Positions 46,042-55,371 of a stretch of 64,000 nucleotides of DNA are shown here, one piece after another (positions within the stretch are counted from its first letter, which is position 1; each line of letters begins with the position of its first letter). Source of the stretch: Gambelia wislizenii. Taxonomy: Eukaryota > Chordata > Lepidosauria > Squamata > Crotaphytidae. Location: the NCBI GenBank assembly GCA_030847615.1, contig JAUMIR010000003.1, positions 25,797,001 to 25,861,000 of the forward strand, read 5' to 3'. The notes under the pieces were generated by a model. That model worked only from the letters and a program-made list of their open reading frames with translations, did no database searches and was not told the DNA's origin. The position numbers were made by a program, and so were the translations under genes.

Positions 46042-46244
46042 ATGTATTTTCCTTGGGTTTTTTTCCCAGGCTGTGAGGTCGTGTTCTGGAAAAGTTTATT
46101 TCTGACGTTTCACCTGCATCTGTGGCTGAAGATGCCAGCCACAGATGCAGGCGAAATGTCAGAAATAAACTCTTCCAGAACACAGCCTCACAGCCTGGAA
46201 AAAAAACCCAACGAAAATCTATGGATGCCGGGTGTGAAAGCCTT
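46042..46244. mobile_element. Solo inverted termini of a Penelope-like element
   Basis: A 203-bp near-perfect palindrome. The left arm begins 'ttttccttgggttttttt' and runs through 'ttctggaaaagtttatttct'; the right arm returns it, then adds 'ggatgccgggtgtgaaagcc'. Flanks AAACTCCTTCACT (46029-46041) and AAACTCCTGCACT (46245-46257) form a 13-bp target duplication with one mismatch. The arms match the ends of the Penelope-like element at 56505-57820. There is no coding sequence. Confidence 0.88.
46126..46164 (+). ncRNA. Hammerhead-ribozyme-like motif in the Penelope terminus
   Basis: The core CTGAAGA is followed by a GCC/GGC helix, then GAAA and TGTC, the order of a hammerhead core (CUGANGA, helix II, GAAA, helix III, UH). 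The helix III pair is altered (T-G). Its helix I strand is missing because the palindrome centre lies just upstream. Probably a relic. Confidence 0.45.
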
Positions 46245-46521
46245 AAACTCCTGCACTCCCACTTAAAAAAGCAACAAGGAGCTTGGAAAAGTATCTGTAT
46301 TGTAATTAACCAAAGTACAGGTCTAGGAGGACAGTTTCCCTCCTCACATCAGTGCACATTGGACACTCTTGCCTGTATCCTGTCTTGTATCTTCACAATT
46401 CGGTAAAGGGATTTTTTTTACATACATTTTGATACATAGCCAGGTATATGTAAAGTTGCATAAGTTAACAGGTCGTATAGGACTCTAGCATAAATCTTTT
46501 CCTATACTGGTTCACATTATA

Positions 46522-46847
46522 GGTTGAGTATCTCTTATCCAGAATTCCGAAACACTCAAAAATCCAAATTTGTCCACATGGGTGGCTGAGATAGTGACAC
46601 ATTTGCTTTCTGATGGTTCAGTGTACACAAAGTTTGTTTCATACATGAAATTATTAACAATATTTCATATAAAATTACCTCCAGGCTATGTGTATAAGGT
46701 GTATATGAAACATGAATTAATTTCATGTTTAGACTTGAGTCCCATCTCCAAGGTATCTCATGTCTATGCAAGTACATTTCAAAATCTGAAAAAATCCAAA
46801 ATACAGAAAACTGGTCCCAAACATTCGAGTAAGGGATACTCAATGCT
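46522..46847. mobile_element. Tigger-like MITE, second copy of the 18624 family
   Basis: Left 'ggttgagtatctcttatcc' and right 'gagtaagggatactcaatgc'. Inside are 'tttctgatggttcagtgtac' and 'atgtgtataaggtgtatatg'. Interior strings match the copy at 18624 in order. Confidence 0.85.
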
Positions 46848-47127
46848 AGAAATGTACTAGCATTTCTGAATTTGAACAATGAGAGTAAAGTGTCAACAGA
46901 GCAGATCATGAAACAGTGAACTAAGAGAGAGCAATGATGGGGTAGAGTATAATTGAATTAAATATCAAGTTTTAAACTGTAACTTTGAGTGCAAATTGTT
47001 TATGTCTTTAGAGTATGAAGCAAATAAATACCTCTGTGACCAGGCCTGTCCTAAGATGTATTAGGATTCTAGGTTACAGGATGCCTCATATGTGTTCGTT
47101 TTTGTTTTTGTTTCCTGAAAGCTACAC

Positions 47128-47446
47128 ACAATGTTTAAATATTTGAAGGGACGTCATACTGAGGATGGGGCAAGCTTGTTTTCTGCTGCTCCAGAGACTA
47201 GGACATGGAGCAGTGGGTTCAAACTACAGGAAAAGAGATTCCACCTAAACATTAGGAAAAACTTCCTAACAGTAAGAGCTGTTCAGAAGTGGAATACACT
47301 GCCTCATAGTGTGGTGGAGTCTCCTTCTTTGGAGGTGTTTAAACAGAGGCTAGATGGCTGTCAGGAATGATTTGACTGTGTATTCCTGCAAGGCAGGGGG
47401 TTGGACTGGATGGCCCTTGTGGTCTCTTCCAACTCTATGATTCTAT
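47128..47446 (+). mobile_element. CR1 LINE 3' fragment
   Basis: Starts at the MFKYLKGRHTEDGASLFSAA segment and runs through SLEVFKQRLD to 'tcttccaactctatgattct'. 5'-truncated; the last ORF codons are shortened. Confidence 0.92.
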
Positions 47447-47883
47447 AATACATGAAGTTGCTCTTCAGAAGAGAGAAAAAGGCCCATCTACCCAGTACCC
47501 TTCTTACAGAGGCCAAAAAAGTGCCTCTCTTGAGCTATAGCAATCTGGATGTGGAGCTCCCCTTTAAGCCCTTCTTAGCTGGAGTGAGAGGGCTGCTCAT
47601 ACTTTCCATTATTCCTCTACACAAATACACCATATCCTTCAACATTGCACAGATGCAAACCTGGACACACAAGGCCAAACAAGATGGCAAAAGTTATTAA
47701 TAAAGGAGTATCATACAAGCTAGATGCTGCAGTAGTTTGCTTTTGCCTGAGCCTACTAAGAAGAACAAATTCTGCATCCCCCCTCCCCCTGTAAGTACAA
47801 ACTACTTATACACTTTGAACTCAAGTTTGCAGTAACTAAATGAAGCTTAGGTCAACTAACGTAAGCTAAGAAACTGGGACATT
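47447..47883. other. Unassigned intergenic DNA
   Basis: No recognised gene or repeat. The short plus-strand ORF near 47452-47700 shows no domain and uses ordinary base composition. Confidence 0.5.
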
Positions 47884-48288
47884 TTAGAAGGTGAGAAATT
47901 TCTTCTCTAAATGTACAAGCAAGCATATTTTCAGCAGGGTGCAAGCTGTCATCTTTAAGACAAGGAAATATGTTATTACATGTTTCAGGGCACATTGTCT
48001 TTTTTCCTGCAAATTAGGTTCATTTAGCAAATTAGTTACAGAAGGTACTGCAGATTCTTTCTGAACAGGATTCCATGATGGGACAGTACAGGAATCAGTC
48101 ATTTGACCTTTTGCTGTTCCTGCCAACTCTGAGCTTTGATAAGCATCTTTCCTTTTTGATGAACCTTCATTATTGTTGCCACTGGAGTCATGCTCTTGCT
48201 GTATTTCTGATTCTGTGTGCATGCTGAGGTCTCCTGCAGCTTTGTGAGTTCTGTCTGAATAAGACTGGACATACACCAAGGAACTAAG
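47884..48288 (-). pseudogene. Open frame of unknown origin, cut by a MITE
   Basis: A 131-codon minus-strand frame rich in Ser, Glu, Gln, Asn and Lys (for example QQEHDSSGNNNEGSSKRKD) reads like a disordered protein region. Its upstream side stops at the MITE border near 48291. No splice-site pair, domain or partner exon was found. It may be a decayed retrocopy or a chance frame. Function unknown. Confidence 0.25.
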
Positions 48289-48290
48289 AG

Positions 48291-48755
48291 CCTGTCTAAA
48301 CGGTGAAAATACCCCTCATGGAATTCACTGGGAATCCTACCAGTCTAAACAAGACCCAGCACCAATCCACAATATTTGGAAGGAGGGGGGCCCAAAATGT
48401 CAAAAACAACACACCAAAAGCCTTCGCAGATTTCCCGGTACTTTTTCACAAACTGCAAGGTGGGTGCATGTTTTTACTTATTTGGACTACAGAACTATAA
48501 AAGCCTCGAAGGGAAGCACAAAGCTGATTGGCTGGGCGAGAGCAGGGATGGGGCTTGCTAGGACAAGCACCTGCTGCTATGTTGGATTTTCACCTTAGCA
48601 GTCACTCGCTAAGGCGATAAAAAGGATCAATATTTTCTGTTTTGCTTTGGAGAATTGCTCTATCGCACCAGCGCACCTTGGGATGACTTTTTTTAAAAAA
48701 ACAACCCGGCAGCAGTGATGAACTAGGGCAAGTAAATCACTCATGGCTGCCATCA
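48291..48755. mobile_element. Copy of the CTGTCTAAAC MITE family
   Basis: Left end GCCTGTCTAAACGGTGAAAA. Inside are 'aagctgattggctgggcgag', 'ctgctatgttggattttcac' and 'actcgctaaggcgataaaaa', shared with the copy at 56140. Confidence 0.6.
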
Positions 48756-49335
48756 GGAATATGAGGCTTATGGGGGCTTCTGAGGCAAGAAAAAACATTT
48801 AGACATGTGGCTGCTGCTGCAAGATGCCAATACTATGAGATATGTAGGATTTCCCCCCCCCCTTGTGGAGATGGGTCCCAACTTTTCTTTTCTTTTTTGT
48901 AAAAGGAAGACCAGTTCTGTGACCAGACCTCTTTCCTTGGCAATTTCTTTCCATTTGTTCACCTGCTGTACCCGAAGTAAATGGCAGTGGTCTTTGTTGC
49001 ATTCCACATTGTACAACCATTTTGTGTATTGCAGGCAGAATTACGTCGTGAAGTCCCTTTGCTTATTTTTTAGTTTTACGTTCTATTGCTTTAGCATATT
49101 AGTATTGTCAATAAATGAATGTCAAACTCTTTAAATAATTTTTAAAAAGCAGGTGATATAGTGGAACAGCAGAGATTTAATACTGGATCCTCCCTGCCCA
49201 ATCAAAAGTTGCTGGAGGTTGTAATACAACCTGAATACAGTTTCTTTTCTCTTCCTCTCCACCCTTTCCCATTCCCTTTCTTCAAGCTTCCTCTCCCCAG
49301 ATCCACTCACACCAACATGTGTACAGAGGGCATCC
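48756..49335. other. Unassigned sequence before the TERC-proximal MITE
   Basis: AT-rich stretch without a recognisable gene. No repeat family identified. Confidence 0.5.
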
Positions 49336-49570
49336 ACATTAAGAGAAATAATCCAGGTTGAAACTGGATTTGCATGGCTCCTTCCTATGGACTCCTGGGA
49401 TTTGTAGTTTGGTGAGGCACCAGCACTCCAAAGATATTGAAAAAAAAAATCCTGGGATTAGCCTTCTCTAACCAAGAGTGCTGGTGCCTGACCAAACTAC
49501 AAATCCCAGGATTCCATAGGGAAGGAGCCATGCGAATAATCCAGTTTCAACTTGGATTATTTCTCTAGTG
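49336..49570. mobile_element. Long-palindrome MITE next to TERC
   Basis: The arms 49336-49432 and 49472-49570 are inverted copies. The left has 'gagaaataatccaggttgaa' and 'ctcctgggatttgtagtttg'; the right has 'caaactacaaatcccaggat' and 'caacttggattatttctc'. The loop holds an A9 run. It ends about 80 bp from the TERC 3' end. Confidence 0.85.
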
Positions 49571-49651
49571 TGCATGCCTAGAGATACAACGTGAATACAA
49601 TTCCCTTTCTCTCCACCTCTTTCCCATTCCCACATCCATGAACATCACTCT

Positions 49652-50130
49652 ACGTGTCCGGGTGGCTCCCCCGCCGCGCGCCCCACGGTTTCAGAAGCGC
49701 GCGGCACCCACCTACTCGCGAGGAGAGGCGGGGGGTCGCCGTCCGTTTTTGCTGTGGCGCCCATTCCTCCCCCCTTCCCACTTTTCAGTCAGACCCGCCG
49801 CCGCTCCGAAGGCTGACAGGGGCGAACCCTTCGCGGCAGCAGCGGCAAGGGCCAGGCTGACCGCGGCCTCTTAGACAGAGCGGCGGCGCCCCGAAATTGA
49901 GGAGCAAAGTCCGGAAAGGGGTGAAAATAATGAAATTAAAACCAAAGTTACGGGGCGCGCAAGCCGGCAAGCGGAGGAGGCGCCCCACAAATAAGGTTGA
50001 CGTTTTTTAACTTTTAAACATTAAGATCGCTGAAAGTCAACGAATAAAACAGCGACTGTAAAAAATAAACCGCCATTAACGGTAATTTAGGGTTAGAAAA
50101 GTCGAGGACCTCCCCTTACCCGCCAGCCCC
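49652..50130 (-). ncRNA. TERC: Telomerase RNA component
   Basis: About 479 nt. Telomerase RNA supplies the template for TTAGGG synthesis by TERT and binds dyskerin through its H/ACA domain in Cajal bodies. On the minus strand: template CTAACCCTAA at 50096-50087. Pseudoknot P2b TCGCTG (50055-50050) pairs with CAGCGA (50032-50027), and P3 GTTGAC (50041-50036) pairs with GTCAAC (50001-49996), with the U-rich and A-rich strands of the triple helix between. P1 forms between 50127-50109 and 49980-49963. CR4/CR5 has CCGCGAAGGGTTCGCCCC then TGTCAGCC at 49836-49811, close to human. The 3' hairpin CCGCGCGC/GCGCGCGG precedes ACA at 49657-49655, exactly 3 nt from the proposed end. The 5' end is set by TATA spacing and P1 and is uncertain by several nt. 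It is known in mammals to neighbour ACTRT3, as here. Confidence 0.94.
50087..50096 (-). other. Telomere-repeat template of TERC
   Basis: CTAACCCTAA is complementary to 1.67 TTAGGG repeats. The next base is A where human TERC has C, so the alignment region is one base shorter. Confidence 0.93.
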
Positions 50131-50151
50131 TCAAAAAGGCCGCACCCTGCC

Positions 50152-50158
50152 TTATATA
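50152..50158 (-). promoter_or_regulatory. TERC TATA box
   Basis: TATATAA on the minus strand, about 28 nt before the proposed 5' end. Vertebrate TERC genes use a TATA-containing Pol II promoter. Confidence 0.85.
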
Positions 50159-50199
50159 GTCGCCCTGATCCTCCCGATTGCCCCGCCTCCTTGCGTTTC

Positions 50200-50204
50200 A
50201 TTGG
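50200..50204 (-). promoter_or_regulatory. TERC CCAAT box
   Basis: GAGCCAATGAAA on the minus strand, about 42 bp upstream of the TATA box, the classic NF-Y site seen in mammalian TERC promoters. A GC box, GGAGGCGGGG, lies between them at 50190-50181. Confidence 0.8.
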
Positions 50205-50437
50205 CTCATGGGCAGGGACTCGGCGCTTCTCACTGGTGGAGGTTTCATGACGTATTAGAGCGGGAGTTTGCGAAGGTCTAAGCCACGCCCTTACTTGTTG
50301 CCTTGGAAACGGGACATGTCTGGGCAAGGGCCTTGTGTGCGTCCATCATGGTTTAAGTATCTTACTATTGGTTGATTCAAACAGGCAGGAGTGCATGTTC
50401 TCCAAAAGTTGAAGTACATTTGCAACTTTTTGGGGTT

Positions 50438-50674
50438 TTTTGCTGTTGCGCCCAAGATTATATAGGGAACCCTTTGCTATCAGGCTACACTGTTATATGT
50501 TACAAAGATTAGCAAAAGCACATAGCACATTTGGAAGGCTTTACAGAAGAGTCTGGAGTAATAAACACTTGAGGCGAAGCACAAAAATCAGTGTGTATAG
50601 AGCCATTGTACTGTCTATTCTTCTTTATGGATCTGAAACGTGGGTCACCTATCGCCAACACTTACAACTCAAGT
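50438..50674 (+). mobile_element. Non-LTR retrotransposon fragment (same family as 32945)
   Basis: Encodes AKAHSTFGRLYRRVWSNKHL and VYRAIVLSILLYGSETWVTY, the segment preceding the 'HWAGHISRMEDHRLP' part in related LINEs. It ends abruptly where CR1 sequence begins. Confidence 0.75.
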
Positions 50675-51222
50675 GAAGTAATAGTGCCACTCTATTCTGC
50701 TTTGGTCAGACCTCATCTTGAATACTGTGTCCAGTTCTGGGCACCACAATTCAAGAAGGATATTGAGAAGCTGGAATGTGTCCAGAGCAGGGCGACCAGG
50801 ATGGTGGGAGGTCTGGAAGCCATGCCCTATGAGGAGCAGCTTAGGGAGCTATGCATGTTTAGCCTGGGGAAGAGAAGGTTAAGACATGACATGATAGCCA
50901 TGTTTAAATATTTGAAAGGATATCATACTGAGGATGAAGCAAGCTTGTTTTCTGTTGCTCCAGAGACTAGTACACAGAGCAATGGATTCAACCTACAAGA
51001 AGGGGGATTCCACCTAAACATTAGGAGGAACTTCCTGATAGTAAGAGGTGTTCAGAAGTGGAATGCACTGCCTCCGAGTGTGGTGGAATCTTCTTCTTTG
51101 GAGGTTTTTAAGCAGAGGCTGGATGGCCATCTGTCGGGAATGCTTTGATTGTTTATTCCTGCATGGCAGAGAGTTGGACTGGATGGCCCTTGTGGTCTTG
51201 TCCAACTATGAGTCTATGAAAC
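50675..51222 (+). mobile_element. CR1 LINE 3' fragment
   Basis: Starts at SEVIVPLYSALVRPHLEYCV and runs open to LEVFKQRLDGHLSGML* at 51148, then the CR1 3' terminus to 'gtccaactatgagtctatga'. The frame is continuous with part of the preceding LINE, giving a chimeric ORF. Confidence 0.93.
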
Positions 51223-52167
51223 ACAGAAAAAACAGAAGTAAAGTGGAATATTTTGAAAAAAAAAAAAAGGCCTCACCTGGTCCTAAAATATCCCAGGAGG
51301 ATTAGAAATTATACAGATGCCCCCCCACAGCCCCCAGTGTTTTTGGAGGCATTTGGGCACAATAAAATTAGTCTTTTATTTGGTGGGGTTTTGGCTCCTC
51401 AAAGATCTCTGGGGGGGGCTGATATGGCCTCTTAGCCTCCCACAGTTGCCCACCCCAGTCTAAAGAAATGTGGTGGGGGAGAAGGATGGTGGTAAGAAGA
51501 GTGAATAAAAACCCTGAGCCATGGGATACAGAGCAGGAAAACTCACCACCCCAAATTAATGCTGAGCATCCATGTACATCCCAGATGAGCAGCAGGATGG
51601 GGTTAAGTAGATCAGTAAGGAAAATTAAAAAGCCTATCCCTCTGACACGATAAATGCTCAGTATTGAGGCTGATAATCAAACATGTATATTGCTTACTTT
51701 ACACTTTATAGAGTATTACATTTCCTTTTTTGTCCTGTATTTAACTTTAACTTGAGGTAGTGGGAGTTTTAGTGCTGGCACACTTATAGATCCTTCTTTT
51801 AATTGGCTACATTAAAAAGCATATTTGGGGGATTTGTGGCACATATATTCAAAACCACAGAAATAGGTGGTAGGAGTTGCAGTCTCCTGCAAGGTATACA
51901 CAGTGACAACAAGCAACTCATTGTTCTTCTTGGGATTTCTTCTTCTTGGGACACATGTTTTCTAAACCCAGCAGGAATTCATGGGACTTGCAGTACAGTA
52001 CCATGTGTGCACTTTTAGATCTGATAGCCCATTGTTCCTATTGAGATTGGTCAGCGGAAAATGCTTGGTTTGCGCTTTTCTAACAAAAGGTTTTCCTTTC
52101 TGACAGCAATATTTGATTGGAGTTGCAGTACAGAAACATATGTGTGTAAATTGTAAGTGTGTAAATG
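51223..52167. other. Unassigned intergenic DNA
   Basis: No gene. Low-complexity G- and A-runs occur. No family recognised. Confidence 0.5.
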
Positions 52168-52373
52168 TGTGTAAGAGCTGTTCAGCAGTGGAACACGCTC
52201 CCTCGGAGCGTGGTGGGGTCTCCTTCCTTGGAGGTCTTTAAACAGAGGCTGGATTGCCATCTGTTGGGGATGCTTTGATCAAGATTTCCTGCGTGGCAGG
52301 GGGGTTGGACTGGATGGCCCTCGTGGTCTCTTCCAACTCTGCAATTCTATGATTCTATGATTCTATGACTCCT
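52168..52373 (+). mobile_element. CR1 LINE 3' end
   Basis: 'taagagctgttcagcagtgg' (ORF end) through to three 'gattctat' units, the CR1 terminal repeat. Confidence 0.92.
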
Positions 52374-52374
52374 C

Positions 52375-52895
52375 GAATGCTTTCATCAGCGCTGTCTATG
52401 CACAATCCTAAATATACTGTGGACTGACTATGTGACGAATGTTGCAGTCCTTGAGCAAGCAGGGATCACCAGCATTGAAGCCATGATATTGAGAACACAG
52501 CTGCATTGGGCAGGGCATGTTTCTAGGATGGAGGACCATTGCCTCCCCAAAATAGTACTCTACAGTGAACTCGCCACGGCGTAAGAGGGGTGCTCCAAAA
52601 AAGCGATACAAGACTCCCTGAAACAACATCTCAGGCTTGACCAAATTGATCACCAACAATGGTCTGCCCTGACCTCACATCGGGAGGCATGGAGACGCAC
52701 TATCCACAATGCTGCAGCCTTATTTGAGAACTCACGCCAAACAAGTCTTGAACAGAAATGACAATGCAGAAAGAATCACAACCCGGAAACATCACCCCAG
52801 GAGACCCTCTGCTGTGTTTTCTGCAGCCGGACTTGTTTATCTCGGATTGGCCTTTTTAGTCATCAGCGCACTTACAGAAAGCACGGGATGAGTCC
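52375..52895 (+). mobile_element. Non-LTR retrotransposon 3' fragment with zinc-knuckle end
   Basis: Homologous along its length to 32945-33475 ('gactgactatgtgacgaatg', 'gttgcagtccttgagcaagc', 'ctccccaaaatagtactcta'). The tail 'tgaatcttcgtttgcgaaga' is shared. Frame-broken. Confidence 0.8.
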
Positions 52896-52949
52896 TCCCT
52901 GAATCTTCGTTTGCGAAGAAAAGCCGGGGAGGGGGGAGAGAGAGAGAGA

Positions 52950-53160
52950 GACTGTTATAGAACTAGTATTCCACATTAACTGCTATGGCTACCTCCTGTG
53001 GAATTCTGGGGTTTGTAATTTATTGAGGCCTAAGAATTCATTGGCTGAGAATGCTAAATGCCCTTCCCTGAACTGCAAATCTCAGGATTCCACAGGGGGC
53101 AGCTATAGCAGTTAATATGGCACAATAGCGCTATAACAGTGTGGTGTGATAATCTGTAAT
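52950..53160. mobile_element. Palindromic MITE
   Basis: 'acattaactgctatggctac' / 'ggcagctatagcagttaata' are inverted arms. The middle holds 'ggggtttgtaatttattgag' and 'tgcaaatctcaggattccac'. Confidence 0.75.
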
Positions 53161-53245
53161 TTGCTCTTCTGTTGTATTCATTTTCTCTCCCTCCTTCCCT
53201 GACTTAAAAGCTGAGCATAAGTGGATGGATTTTGGGGGGCAAGGG

Positions 53246-53420
53246 GGCAGCGTGGTGTAGTGGTCTGAGCATTGAACTACATCTCTGGAGACCAGAGTTT
53301 CAATCCCTGCTGGGCCATGGAAACCTACTGGGTGACCTTGGGCAAGTCACACACTCTCAGCCTCAGAGGAAAGCAAAAACAAACCCGCTCTGAAGAAATC
53401 TTGCCAAGAAAACCCCGGGA
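53246..53420 (+). mobile_element. tRNA-derived SINE, 3'-truncated
   Basis: Head 'gcagcgtggtgtagtggtct', core 'ccttgggcaagtcacacact' and 'cttgccaagaaaaccccggg'. The tail is replaced by the MITE that follows, suggesting an insertion or deletion. Confidence 0.8.
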
Positions 53421-53424
53421 TGAA

Positions 53425-53640
53425 CAAGCTGATGCCTTATCACACTACATGGTTATAGCACTATGATTCTACTTTAACTGCTCTGGCTACCTCCTATGGA
53501 ATCCTGGGATTTGCAGTTTAGGGAGGGGGCATTTAGAACCCTCAGCCAGAGAGCTCTTAGGCCTCAATAAACTACAAACCCCAGAATTCCACAGGAGGCA
53601 GCCATAGCAGTTAAAATCGGCTAACAGTGTAATCTGTGGG
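53425..53640. mobile_element. Palindromic MITE
   Basis: 'ttaactgctctggctacctc' / 'gaggcagccatagcagttaa' are the arms, with 'gggatttgcagtttagggag' in the middle. Same family as 52950. Confidence 0.75.
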
Positions 53641-54747
53641 CATACATCTCAGAACTTTTCCTGAACCATACAGCATTCTGGAAAGTGATTAATATCAGCA
53701 ACCAAATATCAAGTCTGGAACTTGTTTTATCTGGACCCTTAAGAAATCCAAATACAGTACAATGTATTTACACACAGTGTGATAGAAATAGGTTAGATGC
53801 TTGACTGCTGCCACCTACTGGTGTGTTGTAATTTTTCCTACTTGTGAATGCTAGGAGAGAAGGGGGAGACACTGCCTCAAAAAGCAACTTGGAGAGAGTT
53901 GTAACTTGAGGCTCTCATAGTAAGGATTTTCATTTTTTAGAAAGTCGGGGAAATGAAATTGATCAGGAAATCAGTTGGAGTCTAGTAAAAGGGGAGGGGA
54001 ACCACACATTTCTGGAAGCATTTTAAAAATAGTTTTCAAGTGCTCTCAAGAAGGTTCAAAATCATAGAGTTGGAAGAGACCAGAAGGTCTCTTGTTTTTG
54101 CTCACTTATTCAAGGCTCCCCTGACCTTTTACACGTGCATATTTGTTTAAGTTTTTAGTAAAATATTTACTGAAACATATTGAATTGCTCTCTTTCATGG
54201 TGTAGGAACCTATCCCTAATCTTTTTAGTAGCAATATTAACAAGTATACCTGTAATGGATTTTTTGACATGCTGTCTGAATTTGCAGCAAATGGAGCAGT
54301 TAAGGAAAAGATGAAGAGTAATGTGATGATGACTATTTTGACACAGGTCATGCTTCACTTAGTATCCAGACATTTTCCTTTCAGGCCATCTATAAAGTAC
54401 AGTCCTGCCACAATATGGCTATACTCTTAAGAATAAACATGGGAACGATTTAGAAATTAGACTTCATACAGAGAAATCTATTAATAAAGGGAAAGCCATT
54501 TTACATGTTAATTTTTGTAAAACAGGGACATAGAATATACAGTTTACCGCAAAGACCTACAAAAGGCAATTGCAACTTTTAAAAAAGTAAAAAAGAGGCC
54601 TATAATTTGTCATTGTTTGGGGAACAGATCTGTTGAGGTTACAGGCCTTGTTCAAAGAAATACATATTGAAGCTCCTATCTTGATCAAAATACTTGCAAT
54701 ACTGTACTTGGGTGTTTTAAAGCCAGTTAATTAAACCTTTTTATTTA
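53641..54747. other. Unassigned intergenic DNA
   Basis: Only a short CR1-terminus-like scrap near 54060 ('aatcatagagttggaagaga') is recognised. AT-rich, no gene. Confidence 0.5.
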
Positions 54748-55166
54748 ATGTGGGAGGTCTGGAAGCCATGCCCCATGAGGAGTTGCTTAGGGAGCTGGGT
54801 ATGTTTAGCCTGGGAAAGAGAAGGTTAAGAGGGGACATGGTAGCCATGTTTAAATATTTGAAGGGATGTCATACAGAGGATGGAGCAAACTTGTTTTCTG
54901 CTGCTCCAGAGACTAGGACACAGAGCAATGGGTTCAAACTACAGGAAAAGAGATTCCACCTAAACATTAGGAAGAACTTCCTGACAGCAAGAGCTATTTG
55001 GAAGTGGAATGCACTGCCTCGGAGTGTGATAGCATCTCCTTCTTTGGAGGTTTTTAAACAGAGGCTGGATGGCCATCTGTGGGCAATGCTTTGATTGTGT
55101 ATTTCTATGTGGCAAGGGGTTGGACTGGATGGCCCTTGTAGTCTCTTCCAACTCTATGATTCTATG
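54748..55166 (+). mobile_element. CR1 LINE 3' fragment
   Basis: Open to SLEVFKQRLDGHLWAML* at 55094, then 'cttccaactctatgattcta'. It starts at the GLEAMPHEELLRELGMF segment. Confidence 0.93.
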
Positions 55167-55222
55167 TAACCTATAATTTCTAGGGGAAAAAATGTATTCA
55201 GATCTGTATAGACAAGGTGGGA

Positions 55223-55335
55223 TCATGCAGCCCTCCAGGTGTTAAAACGACAGTTCCTAACATTCCTTGCCATTGGCTGCACTGGAAATGGGTTCTGAAA
55301 GTTGCAGTTCAGTAATGTCTAGGGGGCTATATAAT
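55223..55335. repeat. Palindromic 'ccctccaggtgtt' repeat copy
   Basis: 'atgcagccctccaggtgtta', 'ccattggctgcactggaaat' and 'gaaagttgcagttcagtaat'. Confidence 0.5.
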
Positions 55336-55371
55336 CTGATTAATAGAGTTACAGAGCCATTTCAGATTACA

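Noticed and set aside
49638..49988. Small GC-rich ORFs on both strands
   Set aside because: They are shadows of the TERC RNA gene; no protein features, and RNA motifs explain the sequence.
50081..50096. Telomere-like TTTAGGGTTAG as an interstitial telomeric repeat
   Set aside because: Only one and a half repeats, and it lies exactly at the template position of a structured TERC gene.
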